A DNA stretch of 64,000 bases, taken from NCBI GenBank assembly GCA_002839705.1, contig PGYO01000004.1, forward strand, positions 159,854 to 223,853, given 5' to 3'. The DNA is from Methanobacteriales archaeon HGW-Methanobacteriales-1. Its GTDB lineage: Archaea; Methanobacteriota; Methanobacteria; Methanobacteriales; Methanobacteriaceae. Positions 56,567-64,000 of the stretch are shown here, one piece after another (the stretch's first letter is position 1; each line of letters starts with the position of its first letter). Under the pieces are notes generated by a model. It searched no databases, was not told the origin of the DNA, and worked only from the letters and a program-made list of their open reading frames with translations. A program made the position numbers and the translations under genes.

Positions 56567-58951
56567 TCAATTATTTTCATCCAATAAAGTTTTAAAATCT
56601 TTAAATTTATTAACAAGACCTTTATAGTGGGGCAAATAGGCCTCATAAAACATTATCCTTTCACTACCAATCCCCTCTTTTTGCAGGTCCTTGGTGAGTT
56701 CTTTAACCTTCTCCACTAGAGTTTGAGAGAATTTTACGCCCAGAGCATGGCCTAAACCATCTCCTAAGAAAATTCCCTTTGCTCCTTTTTCAAAGGCAAA
56801 GAGGAGATGTTTAGATTCCAAGCGGAGAATTGATGAAATTTTTATTATGCGAACTTCAGGAGGATATTGTGCCTGGTTTAATCCGGCATTGTCCGCAGCC
56901 ACATAGGCAATTTTATCATCTAAAAAGGCCAGAATAGATGATCTATCTGAATCATCTAAAATGCCAGCAATTCGAGCCATTATTTCTTCATCAGTGTAAC
57001 CTGGAAGCTCAATGGCCTTATTTTCACACAAGGTAACACAGTAACCGCAGCTTTTACATGCGCCAGGACCAATATGTGCGTTTTCCATTATTTTCACAGC
57101 ATCTGCCGGGCATTTAAGGCATTCCTTACAAAGATTGCATTTATCCGGATTAACCGAAGCAAATTCTGGTTCTAATACCATTTCTCCTGGACCTAGAAGT
57201 TCTCCTACCTGGGAAACAGCAGATCTGGACATGTTGATGGCACTAGTAATGTCCATGGCCTCACGGGCCGTGCCGCAGACGAAAATTCCAGGCATGGTAG
57301 TTAAGGTGGGTTCCATTTTAGGATTTTTTTCCTTGACAAACATTTCTGGTGTTAAGGTGATGCCTAATACCTGCTCCAAACCAGTTATACTTGGTGAAGG
57401 TTCTAGGGCACAGGATAAACCCACCATATTCGTTTCTATATCCATTAAACCTCCGCCCAGGGTATCTTCCACCCTCACCAGAAGATTCTGATTTTTTAGG
57501 GAATTGGCAGAACTATCGGAATTTTCAAGGTTATTTTCACTATTTTCAATATTATGAGTCCTTACATCAGCCACTCTACCCCTGATGAACCGTATATTCT
57601 TCTCACCCTTTTTCTGAGTCTCAAAATAGTAGTTTTCATAGGTTCCCGGTGTTCTCAAGTCAGTATAACATATAAAAATCTCCACATCAGGAAAATGATC
57701 AGATATGTAGCTGGCGTGTTTTAAGGCCGTCATGCAGCATATGGTAGAACAATGCGGAATGTTTCCAGGTTTTCTATCCCGGGAACCCACACACTGAATC
57801 ATAACCATTCGCTTAGGTATTTGGCCCGTGTTGATATCTACTAATTTCCCGGAAGTAGGCCCATTAACCGCCAGTAGCCGGGCCAGTTCGGTCTGGGTCA
57901 TTACACCAGATAATTTCCCATATCCCAACTCATTCAGATGATAAGGTTTCATTTCCACGTGGCCCGTGGCCACAACTATAGCCCCCACGTCAATTTCGTG
58001 CTCTTCCACTGGATTTCCCAGATTAATGGCACCTGCAGAACAGGCCTTAAGACAGGCTCCACAGGAAGTACATGATTCAGTATCTATGGTATAAGTAGAG
58101 AGTACAGACTGAGAAAATGGTTTATAAATGGCTTTATGAGTTGAAAGATTGTCATTCCATTCATCAGGAACATTCACAGGACACACTGGGGAGCAGTACC
58201 CACAGGACGTGCATTTCTCTGGATCTACCAGCACCGGACCAGTTGAAACTTTTATTTTAAAATTCCCAGCCATTCCCTGAACTTCAGTCACTTGAGAAAG
58301 GGTTAAAAGTTCAATATTTTCATTTTCTGCCACTTCTCCCATGAGTGGGGCCAGAGAACAAAGCGAGCATTCTTCTGATAAGTCTTCCGCCGAGAATACT
58401 TTCCCTATTTTGACCATGTTCCCCCCAATGGTAGGGTTTTTTTCCACTAGATGCACTTTAATATTCTGTTTAGCTAGGGAAAGTGCTGCAGTTATCCCTG
58501 AAATCCCCCCACCAATAACCAGAACGCTTTTAATGACTGAAATTCTGGTAGTTTCTCTGGGAGAGGCCTTTTTAACTGCCTTTATAGAAGATTTAATATG
58601 GGCCAATGCCCTTTTAGTAGGGTCTGGATCTTTCTTGACCCAGGCGGCTTGTTCACGTATATTGGGCATATCCAGAAGATATTTATTGATTCCTGCTGAT
58701 TCAATACATTTTTGAAACTTCTTCTCATGAAGTTTGGGTGAACATGCTGCAATCACTACATTATCCAGGTTTATATCAGTTATTTTATTTTTAATTAGTT
58801 CCTGGCCCTGAATAGAGCAGAGGTAAGGATATTCTTCCACACAGGCCACTTTTTCTCGGGACAAGGATTCTTTGAGGTGTTTTATATCCACCGTGCCCGA
58901 TATGTTATCCCCACAGCAGCATATGAATACTCCAGTGGATGAATCAGACAC
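56567..58951 (-). CDS. HdrA-like flavoprotein with a fused, cysteine-less MvhD-like domain
   Basis: The 794-residue protein follows heterodisulfide reductase subunit A: N-terminal VFICCCGDNISGTVDI, VVIAACSPKLHEKKFQKCIE, FAD motif VLVIGGGISGITAALSLAK (near 148), SEECSLCSLAPLMGE, ferredoxin clusters CTSCGYCSPVCP and CTSCGACLKAC, CVGSRDRKPGN and CSTICCMTALKHA. Two more clusters follow near 605-650: CNLCKECLKCP (third spacing one residue short) and CKSCGYCVTLCE. Residues about 670-794 align with MvhD (AADNAGLNQAQYPPEVRIIK), but every MvhD cluster cysteine is replaced. Start is GTG 58951 after GGGGTG. It overlaps hdrB by 8 bp. It probably bifurcates or transfers electrons from a donor other than the usual hydrogenase. 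Confidence 0.88.
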   Translation of the reverse strand: MSDSSTGVFICCCGDNISGTVDIKHLKESLSREKVACVEEYPYLCSIQGQELIKNKITDINLDNVVIAACSPKLHEKKFQKCIESAGINKYLLDMPNIREQAAWVKKDPDPTKRALAHIKSSIKAVKKASPRETTRISVIKSVLVIGGGISGITAALSLAKQNIKVHLVEKNPTIGGNMVKIGKVFSAEDLSEECSLCSLAPLMGEVAENENIELLTLSQVTEVQGMAGNFKIKVSTGPVLVDPEKCTSCGYCSPVCPVNVPDEWNDNLSTHKAIYKPFSQSVLSTYTIDTESCTSCGACLKACSAGAINLGNPVEEHEIDVGAIVVATGHVEMKPYHLNELGYGKLSGVMTQTELARLLAVNGPTSGKLVDINTGQIPKRMVMIQCVGSRDRKPGNIPHCSTICCMTALKHASYISDHFPDVEIFICYTDLRTPGTYENYYFETQKKGEKNIRFIRGRVADVRTHNIENSENNLENSDSSANSLKNQNLLVRVEDTLGGGLMDIETNMVGLSCALEPSPSITGLEQVLGITLTPEMFVKEKNPKMEPTLTTMPGIFVCGTAREAMDITSAINMSRSAVSQVGELLGPGEMVLEPEFASVNPDKCNLCKECLKCPADAVKIMENAHIGPGACKSCGYCVTLCENKAIELPGYTDEEIMARIAGILDDSDRSSILAFLDDKIAYVAADNAGLNQAQYPPEVRIIKISSILRLESKHLLFAFEKGAKGIFLGDGLGHALGVKFSQTLVEKVKELTKDLQKEGIGSERIMFYEAYLPHYKGLVNKFKDFKTLLDENN

Positions 58952-60017
58952 CTTTAACACCCCTAATTTTCGATTTTTGAGATTTTAATTTTTTTAAAAA
59001 AGGTTCTAATGACACCATATGCATTTCAAGACCTATTTCTTCAGGATTTGCTCCCATAATAATGGCCAGAAGTTCTGAGATATACAAAACTGGTATTTTA
59101 TCATCTGAAATCCTATTAAGATCATTTAAATCTTTTAATCCTTTATTCTCACTATAAATACTATTTTCATCAAATTCATTTGTTAAATCATCTTGAATTC
59201 GTGCGTCCTGATAATAATCCAGGGTAAATGTACATCCGGGGCAGTGAGTAATTATAACGTCGGGTTTTACTTCATGGATGCTCCCTATTTTTCTTATTAA
59301 AGTTTCTTTAGAATATTCATCACCAGCAACCATACCATGCAGGCCATTGCCACAACACAGGAAATTTTCAGAATATTCCAGAATATCTATTTTGAATTTT
59401 TTCAATATTTCATCCAGAATCTCTGGTTTTTCATAGGTACCTTTAGTTATTTCTTTGTAGAAGAATTTGGCATAGTGGCAGCCATGGTGAGTGACTGCTT
59501 TAATGTTGAGATCAGAATATTGAAAGTCATGTTTTTCAGATGTTATTTCCAATAATGAATCTATATGCTCCATTAAAATATCCGATATATGGAAAATATC
59601 CAGAGAATAATCATATTTTCGTCCTATTTCATCCATTATTTTCTTGATTTTCTTTTCCAATTTCTTATCTTTGGAAATAAGCTTTTGATTATGTTTTAAA
59701 TTAAAATAAGAAGTTGGGCAAATAGTAGTGATGTTTTTATTCCCACTTTCACTGGCCAGTGATAAATTACGGGCATTTAAAGCCATATTAGTCTCCAGTG
59801 GTATGGCTCCCAGGTGTACGGCATGGCCGGTGCAGGAAGAATGTTCTGAGTCATTAGTATAATCCACTTCCAGAATATCCAGAATATATCTGGTAGAGAG
59901 TTCAATTCCTGGATAAAATGAACCTGCTGTGCAGCTTTTAAAGAGATAGTAGTTGTTATCTGGAACTATAATGGTTTCATTATTGGAATTTGGATTATTG
60001 TTATCAGAATTACCCAT
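58944..60017 (-). CDS. HdrB-like CCG-domain protein with incomplete N-terminal motif
   Basis: The 357-residue protein aligns with heterodisulfide reductase subunit B, which holds two noncubane 4Fe-4S clusters in CCG domains and performs disulfide reduction. The C-terminal CCG motif is complete: HHGCHYAKF, FLCCGNG and THCPGCTFTLD. In the N-terminal motif only Cys29, Cys62 and Cys100 remain: the CC pair is Ser61-Cys62 and the CxxC is CPTS. An Asn-rich 20-residue leader and a charged insert (about 115-165) are extra. ATG 60017 overlaps the hdrC end by 8 bp. The substrate site may therefore have one normal and one altered cluster, and the substrate need not be CoM-S-S-CoB. Confidence 0.83.
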   Translation of the reverse strand: MGNSDNNNPNSNNETIIVPDNNYYLFKSCTAGSFYPGIELSTRYILDILEVDYTNDSEHSSCTGHAVHLGAIPLETNMALNARNLSLASESGNKNITTICPTSYFNLKHNQKLISKDKKLEKKIKKIMDEIGRKYDYSLDIFHISDILMEHIDSLLEITSEKHDFQYSDLNIKAVTHHGCHYAKFFYKEITKGTYEKPEILDEILKKFKIDILEYSENFLCCGNGLHGMVAGDEYSKETLIRKIGSIHEVKPDVIITHCPGCTFTLDYYQDARIQDDLTNEFDENSIYSENKGLKDLNDLNRISDDKIPVLYISELLAIIMGANPEEIGLEMHMVSLEPFLKKLKSQKSKIRGVKGV

Positions 60018-60663
60018 ATTTTGCCCCCATTCCAGTGAGTTCCATGATGGCCCTTATCTCTTTTAAAGAATCGTTTGATAGAGAGATTTGGTGAGTATCA
60101 TCCTTTAAGAATCCTAATTTTTCTCTTTTAAGAATGTTTTTGGAGAATTTTTTATAATAGCTATCGCCCAGTTCTTTAAGAATATATACTCCCATAGTTT
60201 CTGGTAAGATGGTTTCTCCTTTATTATACAGATTTTCTTTTATTTTTTGAGCGAAAAGAAGGACCTCAGAGGGAGCATTGCCCTTTAAAACACTATCACT
60301 TTGCAGGGCCAGAACTCCTAAACCAGCCTTACAGTTTCGAGGGCATCTGATACGGCAGGAATAACACTGGCCACATTTCCAGATTAATTCCTCCATTTCA
60401 GGAGATTCTATTTCATTGAACATAAACCGCCTCATAAGATCCCGGGGCTTGTAATCAGGAAATAAATAGGCTGCCGGACAGCTGGCCGTGCATCGGCCAC
60501 ACTGAATACATTTTTTAAAGCCGCTTTTTTTGAATCTAATGTCTTTGATGGTGTTTTTATTTTTCTTTAAGGACATGAACCTTATTTTTTCCTCAAAATT
60601 GGTTTTTTCATGGAAAAAATGATTCTCATCAAATGAATTTGACTTTATTTTGTCTTTAGGCAT
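60010..60663 (-). CDS. HdrC-like 4Fe-4S protein
   Basis: The 217-residue protein has two 4Fe-4S motifs, CIQCGRCTASCP (about 57-68) and CGQCYSCRIRCP (about 102-113), with the HdrC context PRDLMRRFMFNEIESPEMEE between them. It passes electrons from HdrA to HdrB. An N-terminal extension of about 45 residues and a C-terminal extension of about 90 residues go beyond the minimal subunit. ATG 60663 follows GGGAT. It is the first gene of the hdrC-hdrB-hdrA-like operon, divergent from an iron/corrinoid ABC transporter. Confidence 0.88.
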   Translation of the reverse strand: MPKDKIKSNSFDENHFFHEKTNFEEKIRFMSLKKNKNTIKDIRFKKSGFKKCIQCGRCTASCPAAYLFPDYKPRDLMRRFMFNEIESPEMEELIWKCGQCYSCRIRCPRNCKAGLGVLALQSDSVLKGNAPSEVLLFAQKIKENLYNKGETILPETMGVYILKELGDSYYKKFSKNILKREKLGFLKDDTHQISLSNDSLKEIRAIMELTGMGAKYG

Positions 60664-60854
60664 TTTTAATCCCTTTTTAGTAGATGATTACATAAATAAT
60701 TTTACGATATGATAATATAAACTTCTCTATATAAATTAATTGATTTCATCTATATAAAAATGCTAAAAAAATTCTATTACAGTTTTTATATCAACATGTT
60801 TATAAACCCATATCGCAAAAAGGACTCTATCTAATAATTATCCTAGGTCAAATC
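60664..60854 (+). promoter_or_regulatory. Divergent promoter region between hdrC-like and ABC transporter genes
   Basis: Two TCTATATAAA boxes (60726-60735, 60749-60758) and a TTTATAAA box (60799-60806, about 49 bp before the transporter start) are visible. An inverted CGATATG (60705-60711) / CATATCG (60809-60815) pair flanks the region, its right copy just after the last TATA box. This fits shared control of both operons, possibly by a metal-responsive repressor (inference). Confidence 0.4.
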
Positions 60855-61916
60855 ATGGATCAGAAAATAATCATAATTGCAGCCATGGCCATTATAGGCC
60901 TCATAGGCATAGTGATATATATGAATTACCAGGCACCCACCCCCGCAGGAGAAATTAAGATTACAGACATGGCCGATAGAAGTTTAAATATTCCAGAAAA
61001 GGTGAATAAAACCTTCTCTCTGGCGGGTTCACTTACCACCTGTCTTTACATGATAGCCCCGGACAAGATGGTGGGCTGGAACTCTAACAACCAAACTAAA
61101 GGCCAGTACATGAACGAAACCTATAAAAAGCTCCCTATTTTAGGTGGTGGCATGCAAAATGCTAATTATGAACAAATCATCGCTCAAAATCCTGATGTGA
61201 TCTTCATGGGCCATGGTAAAGACAATAATTCTATTAATGATATGCAGCAAAAATTCGGGGAAATACCCGTAATAGACCTGGAAGGCGACATAATTTTGAC
61301 CAATATAACCCCTTCCATCAAATTCATGGGTAAGGTTCTGGGAGAGGAGAATAAATCTCAGGAACTGGTTAATTTCTACAATAAAGTCTACCAGAATGTC
61401 ACCAGCACCGTATCCACCATACCGGATTCTCAAAAGAAAAAGGTTTACTATACCAAGAGTGCTGATGGATTGACCACCTTTGCTCCTGGATCTCCTCAAG
61501 TCCAGCTTATTGAAATATGTGGCGGTAAAAATGTAGTGGAATCACCAGTCACCAAGGGAGGAATGGGTGTTTCCATGGAACTGATTTTAGATTGGAACCC
61601 TGATGTAATCATAACCAGTGACTCTCAGTTCTACCAGAACGTTTATTCTGACTCCACATGGGCCAATATCAATGCCGTGAAAAATAAACAGGTTTATCTG
61701 CAACCAAGCTCCCCATTCAACTGGTTTGAAAATCCTCCGGGAACCAATACTATTATAGGAATACCCTGGACGGCTAAGGTACTTTATCCCGATAAATTCC
61801 AGGACCTGGATCTAAACAGTCTAACAAAAGAGTTCTATTCCAAATTTTACCATTATAACTTGACAGATAGTGATGTATCTAATATTTTAAGTTCTTCTGG
61901 GTTAAATCAAAGCTAA
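60855..61916 (+). CDS. ABC transporter substrate-binding protein, iron-siderophore/corrinoid type
   Basis: The 353-residue protein has an N-terminal membrane anchor (about 4-24) instead of a bacterial lipobox, then a class III binding-protein fold (BtuF/FepB/FhuD): ITDMADRSLNIPEKVNKTFS, YEQIIAQNPDVIFMGHGKDN and LILDWNPDVIITSDSQFY, with late NPPGTNTIIGIPWTAKVL. These capture iron chelates, haem or cobamides outside the membrane. ATG 60855 has AGGT upstream at normal distance. It is the first gene of a three-gene transporter, 12 bp before the permease. The ligand cannot be decided from sequence; both iron and corrinoid would serve the Fe-S and methanogenesis enzymes of the cell. Confidence 0.88.
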   Translation: MDQKIIIIAAMAIIGLIGIVIYMNYQAPTPAGEIKITDMADRSLNIPEKVNKTFSLAGSLTTCLYMIAPDKMVGWNSNNQTKGQYMNETYKKLPILGGGMQNANYEQIIAQNPDVIFMGHGKDNNSINDMQQKFGEIPVIDLEGDIILTNITPSIKFMGKVLGEENKSQELVNFYNKVYQNVTSTVSTIPDSQKKKVYYTKSADGLTTFAPGSPQVQLIEICGGKNVVESPVTKGGMGVSMELILDWNPDVIITSDSQFYQNVYSDSTWANINAVKNKQVYLQPSSPFNWFENPPGTNTIIGIPWTAKVLYPDKFQDLDLNSLTKEFYSKFYHYNLTDSDVSNILSSSGLNQS

Positions 61917-61928
61917 TGGTGATTAATT

Positions 61929-62963
61929 GTGGAATGGAATATAAAAGGCAAAGTTGCAAAACACCGGATTTCTACCCTGGGATTAATGACTATTGCCTTA
62001 ATAATACTTTTTTTTCTATCTTTTCTCCTGGGAAGATACCCTATCACGCCCTATGAAGTAATGATGGCCTTTGCATCCAAATTATTCCTGATTCAAGTTC
62101 CACCTTCCCAAGTACAGGACACCATAATATTCCAGATACGTCTCCCCCGCATACTGGCCGCAATGCTTATTGGAGCCTCATTATCTATTGCAGGGGCCTC
62201 TTTTCAGGGTCTTTTCCAGAACCCATTGGTATCTCCAGATAAATTAGGTGTTTCTGCCGGTGCTGGTTTTGGAGCGGCCATGGCCATATTATTTTCGGCC
62301 AGCTTATTTATGATACAGGCCTCAGCCTTTTTCTGGGGTCTTCTGGCCGTGGGATTGACTTATTTTATAAGCAGATCATTTAAAGGAACCTCCATGCTGA
62401 CCCTAGTTTTGTGTGGAATAGCCATAGCTTCCCTATTTACTGCTCTATTATCGCTGGTTAAATTCGTGGCCGATCCCAATGACCAGTTGCAAACCATAGT
62501 TTTCTGGATAATGGGAAGTTTATCATCAGTTAACAATCAGGACGTAGTAATCATGGGCATCCCCATCATCATCGGAACTATAATTTTACTGGCCATTAGA
62601 TGGAGATTGAATATACTGGCCATGGGTGAAGAGGAAGCCCATACCATGGGTATAAACATTAAAAAATTACAAGCCATTATCATTGTTTGTTGCAGCGTGA
62701 TCACCGCTGCCTCAGTAAGTATGTGTGGCATCATTGGCTGGGTGGGACTGGTAATGCCTCATGTGGCGAGAATGATTGTAGGGCCAGATCACAAGATATT
62801 ATTGCCTGCCAGTATAATAATGGGTGCCATTTTCCTCTTACTTATTGATGATATTGCCCGAACCATGACCACCGTGGAGATTCCGTTGGGAATTTTAACC
62901 GCCATTATTGGCGCTCCCTTCTTCTTGTACCTGTTAATGAAGAGTAAGGAAGTGTGGTCATGA
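61929..62963 (+). CDS. FecCD/BtuC family ABC transporter permease
   Basis: The 344-residue protein has ten membrane helices and the FecCD family motifs: IIFQIRLPRILAAMLIGASL, SIAGASFQGLFQNPLVSPDKLGVSAGAGFG (the conserved Gly-rich region), the coupling segment WRLNILAMGEEEAHTMGINI and VGLVMPHVARMIVGPDHK. It forms the dimeric channel for iron-siderophore or vitamin B12 import. The GTG start at 61929 has GGTGAT five bases upstream. It sits between the binding protein and ATPase genes. Confidence 0.93.
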   Translation: MEWNIKGKVAKHRISTLGLMTIALIILFFLSFLLGRYPITPYEVMMAFASKLFLIQVPPSQVQDTIIFQIRLPRILAAMLIGASLSIAGASFQGLFQNPLVSPDKLGVSAGAGFGAAMAILFSASLFMIQASAFFWGLLAVGLTYFISRSFKGTSMLTLVLCGIAIASLFTALLSLVKFVADPNDQLQTIVFWIMGSLSSVNNQDVVIMGIPIIIGTIILLAIRWRLNILAMGEEEAHTMGINIKKLQAIIIVCCSVITAASVSMCGIIGWVGLVMPHVARMIVGPDHKILLPASIIMGAIFLLLIDDIARTMTTVEIPLGILTAIIGAPFFLYLLMKSKEVWS

Positions 62964-63009
62964 GGATTTTAATAAGCAAAAACTGGTTGAAAATAAAAGA
63001 GGTATTTTC

Positions 63010-63783
63010 ATGAGTCACTTACTGGAAATGGTCAATGGAACCTTTGCATACCGGGATTATGAAAATATCTTTGAAAATATCAACTTTTCAGTTGATAAAG
63101 GAGATATATTCTGTATACTGGGTTCCAATGGTGCCGGAAAGACCACTCTCCTCAAATGCCTCAATGGCCTCATGAAAATGAGATATGGGGAAGTTCTATT
63201 TAAGGGAAAAAACATCAACACCATGGATCATGCTGAATTATCCCAAGGGATAGGTTACATACCCCAAATTCATAATTCTATATTCCCATTTACGGTTTTA
63301 GATGTGGTTTTAATGGGCCGCTCTCCTCACCTGGAATTATTCTCCTCACCTGGAGAAAAAGACATTAAAATAGCTGAAAATTCCTTAAAAGAGATGGGAA
63401 TCAGTCATCTGGCTCAAACTCCATATACTGAAATAAGTGGTGGGGAACAGCAGTTGGTATTCATTGCTCGTATTTTAACTCAACAGCCCGAGGTGTTAAT
63501 ACTTGATGAGCCAACTTCCCATCTGGACTTTGGAAATCAGGTTCGTACCTTAAATACCATAGAAAATCTAACCAAAAAAGGAATTTCAGTGGTCATGTCC
63601 TCTCATTTTCCAGACCAAACCTTTTTATCTGGGACTAAGGTGGCCTTAATGAAGGGAAAGAATTTTTTAGAAGTAGGTTCTCCAGAAGAGGTTATAACCG
63701 AAGAAAATATGAAAGAACTATATGGGATACCAGTAAAAATAGTCGATCTTCCTCAAAGAAGAGCATGTATTCCTTTAAAATAA
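63010..63783 (+). CDS. ABC transporter ATP-binding protein, FecE/BtuD type
   Basis: The 257-residue ATPase has Walker A GSNGAGKTTLLKCLNGL (about 38-54), signature SGGEQQLVFIARILTQ (about 140), Walker B VLILDEPTSHLDFG and switch His in SSHFPDQ. It powers the FecCD-type permease encoded just upstream. ATG 63010 follows AGAGGT. The 46-bp gap to the permease gene is short, consistent with one operon. The gene is followed by a convergent surface-protein gene end. Confidence 0.94.
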   Translation: MSHLLEMVNGTFAYRDYENIFENINFSVDKGDIFCILGSNGAGKTTLLKCLNGLMKMRYGEVLFKGKNINTMDHAELSQGIGYIPQIHNSIFPFTVLDVVLMGRSPHLELFSSPGEKDIKIAENSLKEMGISHLAQTPYTEISGGEQQLVFIARILTQQPEVLILDEPTSHLDFGNQVRTLNTIENLTKKGISVVMSSHFPDQTFLSGTKVALMKGKNFLEVGSPEEVITEENMKELYGIPVKIVDLPQRRACIPLK

Positions 63784-63839
63784 TAATCATTGTTTTATAA
63801 CTAGTTAAGATAATAAAATCAGAAAATTCTAGTTTTAAA

Positions 63840-63869
63840 AATAAAAAATATGGGGAAATTACACCCCAT
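63840..63869 (-). terminator. Hairpin terminator of the minus-strand surface-protein gene at the window end
   Basis: Stem ATGGGG / CCCCAT (63850-63869, 8-nt loop) followed on the minus strand by an A/T run rich in T (63840-63849) makes an intrinsic-type terminator immediately after the stop codon. Confidence 0.6.
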
Positions 63870-64000
63870 TAAACTTTTGTAGTGAATTTACTTGAATACA
63901 CACCTAAAGGATTACCCACCAAGCTCGTCACACTACCAGTATGCAATATAACCTGATAAACAACACCATTAGCCAAAACACTATTAGGCGTTATACTAAG
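63869..64000 (-). CDS. C-terminal end of another surface protein (SbsA/Big_5-type Ig-like domain), cut by window edge
   Basis: The minus-strand frame is open from the window end for 43 codons to TAA at 63871-63869. It reads SVLANGVVYQVILHTGSV and later VGNPLGVYSSKFTT, the closing strands of the bacterial Ig-like (SbsA N-terminal/Big_5) domain that ends methanobacterial adhesin-like proteins. It is the third surface protein of the region. Start and domain content lie outside the window. The hairpin directly after the stop supports it as a real gene end. Confidence 0.72.
   Translation of the reverse strand, partial: LSITPNSVLANGVVYQVILHTGSVTSLVGNPLGVYSSKFTTKV

Noticed and set aside
60664..60854. 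Cobalamin riboswitch before the ABC transporter
   Set aside because: The region is too short and lacks the conserved B12-box sequence. TATA boxes and an inverted repeat point to protein control instead.

Overview
The window is a low-GC chromosomal segment of a methanogenic archaeon of the order Methanobacteriales, most likely a mesophilic Methanobacterium-type organism. The signs are a methanogenesis marker 8 gene, hdrABC-like genes, archaeal ribosomal protein eS1 (S3Ae), archaeal apgM, a ferredoxin:thioredoxin reductase-rubredoxin fusion, an archaeal ATP-dependent DNA ligase, a tRNA-Met(CAT) interrupted by an intron at 37/38, TATA-type promoters, GGTGAT-like ribosome binding sites with frequent TTG/GTG starts, and large adhesin-like surface proteins. 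No insertion sequence, CRISPR array, integrase or prophage was seen.

Layout. 1-9.7 kb: a partial flavodoxin, a NifX-like protein, rps3ae, then a conserved block for sugar nucleotide and central metabolism (DUF92, apgM, glmM, glmU-like, gamma-carbonic anhydrase-like, hisC, radical-SAM activase). 9.8-22.3 kb: accessory genes, namely an ASCH-TPR fusion, an exported zinc-ribbon protein, a YrhK-like membrane pair, glutamate decarboxylase beside two amino-acid exporters (ThrE, LysE), an orphan receiver, small membrane proteins, an Fpg-like glycosylase without its catalytic proline, a SnoaL-like protein and a REC-PAS-PAS histidine kinase. 22.4-32.7 kb: a TetR regulator followed by a same-strand run of a decayed DUF116-like gene, a 4Fe-4S protein, a flavodoxin, a pyruvyl-transferase-like protein, a 998-aa reductase/AMP-ligase fusion, an unknown protein and a GMC oxidoreductase. 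32.9-48 kb: a second glmM, GT-C-like and UPF0104 membrane proteins, DNA ligase, a DUF1724-type regulator, FTR-rubredoxin plus glutaredoxin, thiC, a CBS protein, marker 8, tRNA-Met, AIM24 and a HesA/ThiF E1-like protein. 47-55.5 kb: an ExbB/DUF2149 pair, a DUF11-like surface protein and two paralogous PKD/chitobiase-repeat surface proteins. 55.8-60.7 kb: a TiaS-like protein and an overlapping hdrC-hdrB-hdrA-like operon. 60.9-63.8 kb: a divergent iron/corrinoid ABC transporter. The window ends inside another surface-protein gene.

Two systems stand out. The first is the Hdr-like operon. Its HdrA carries a C-terminal MvhD-like domain that has lost all its cluster cysteines, and its HdrB keeps only three of the five cysteines of the N-terminal CCG motif. 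This suggests a heterodisulfide-reductase-like complex with a different electron entry and a different substrate site. The second is the 26-33 kb cluster, where a thioester-reductase-type SDR is fused in front of an AMP-forming acyl ligase, in the reverse order of carboxylic acid reductases and without a visible carrier domain. It sits with a GMC alcohol oxidoreductase and redox helper proteins downstream of a TetR gene. Candidate TetR operators sharing the core CGAACG occur at three promoter-proximal sites.
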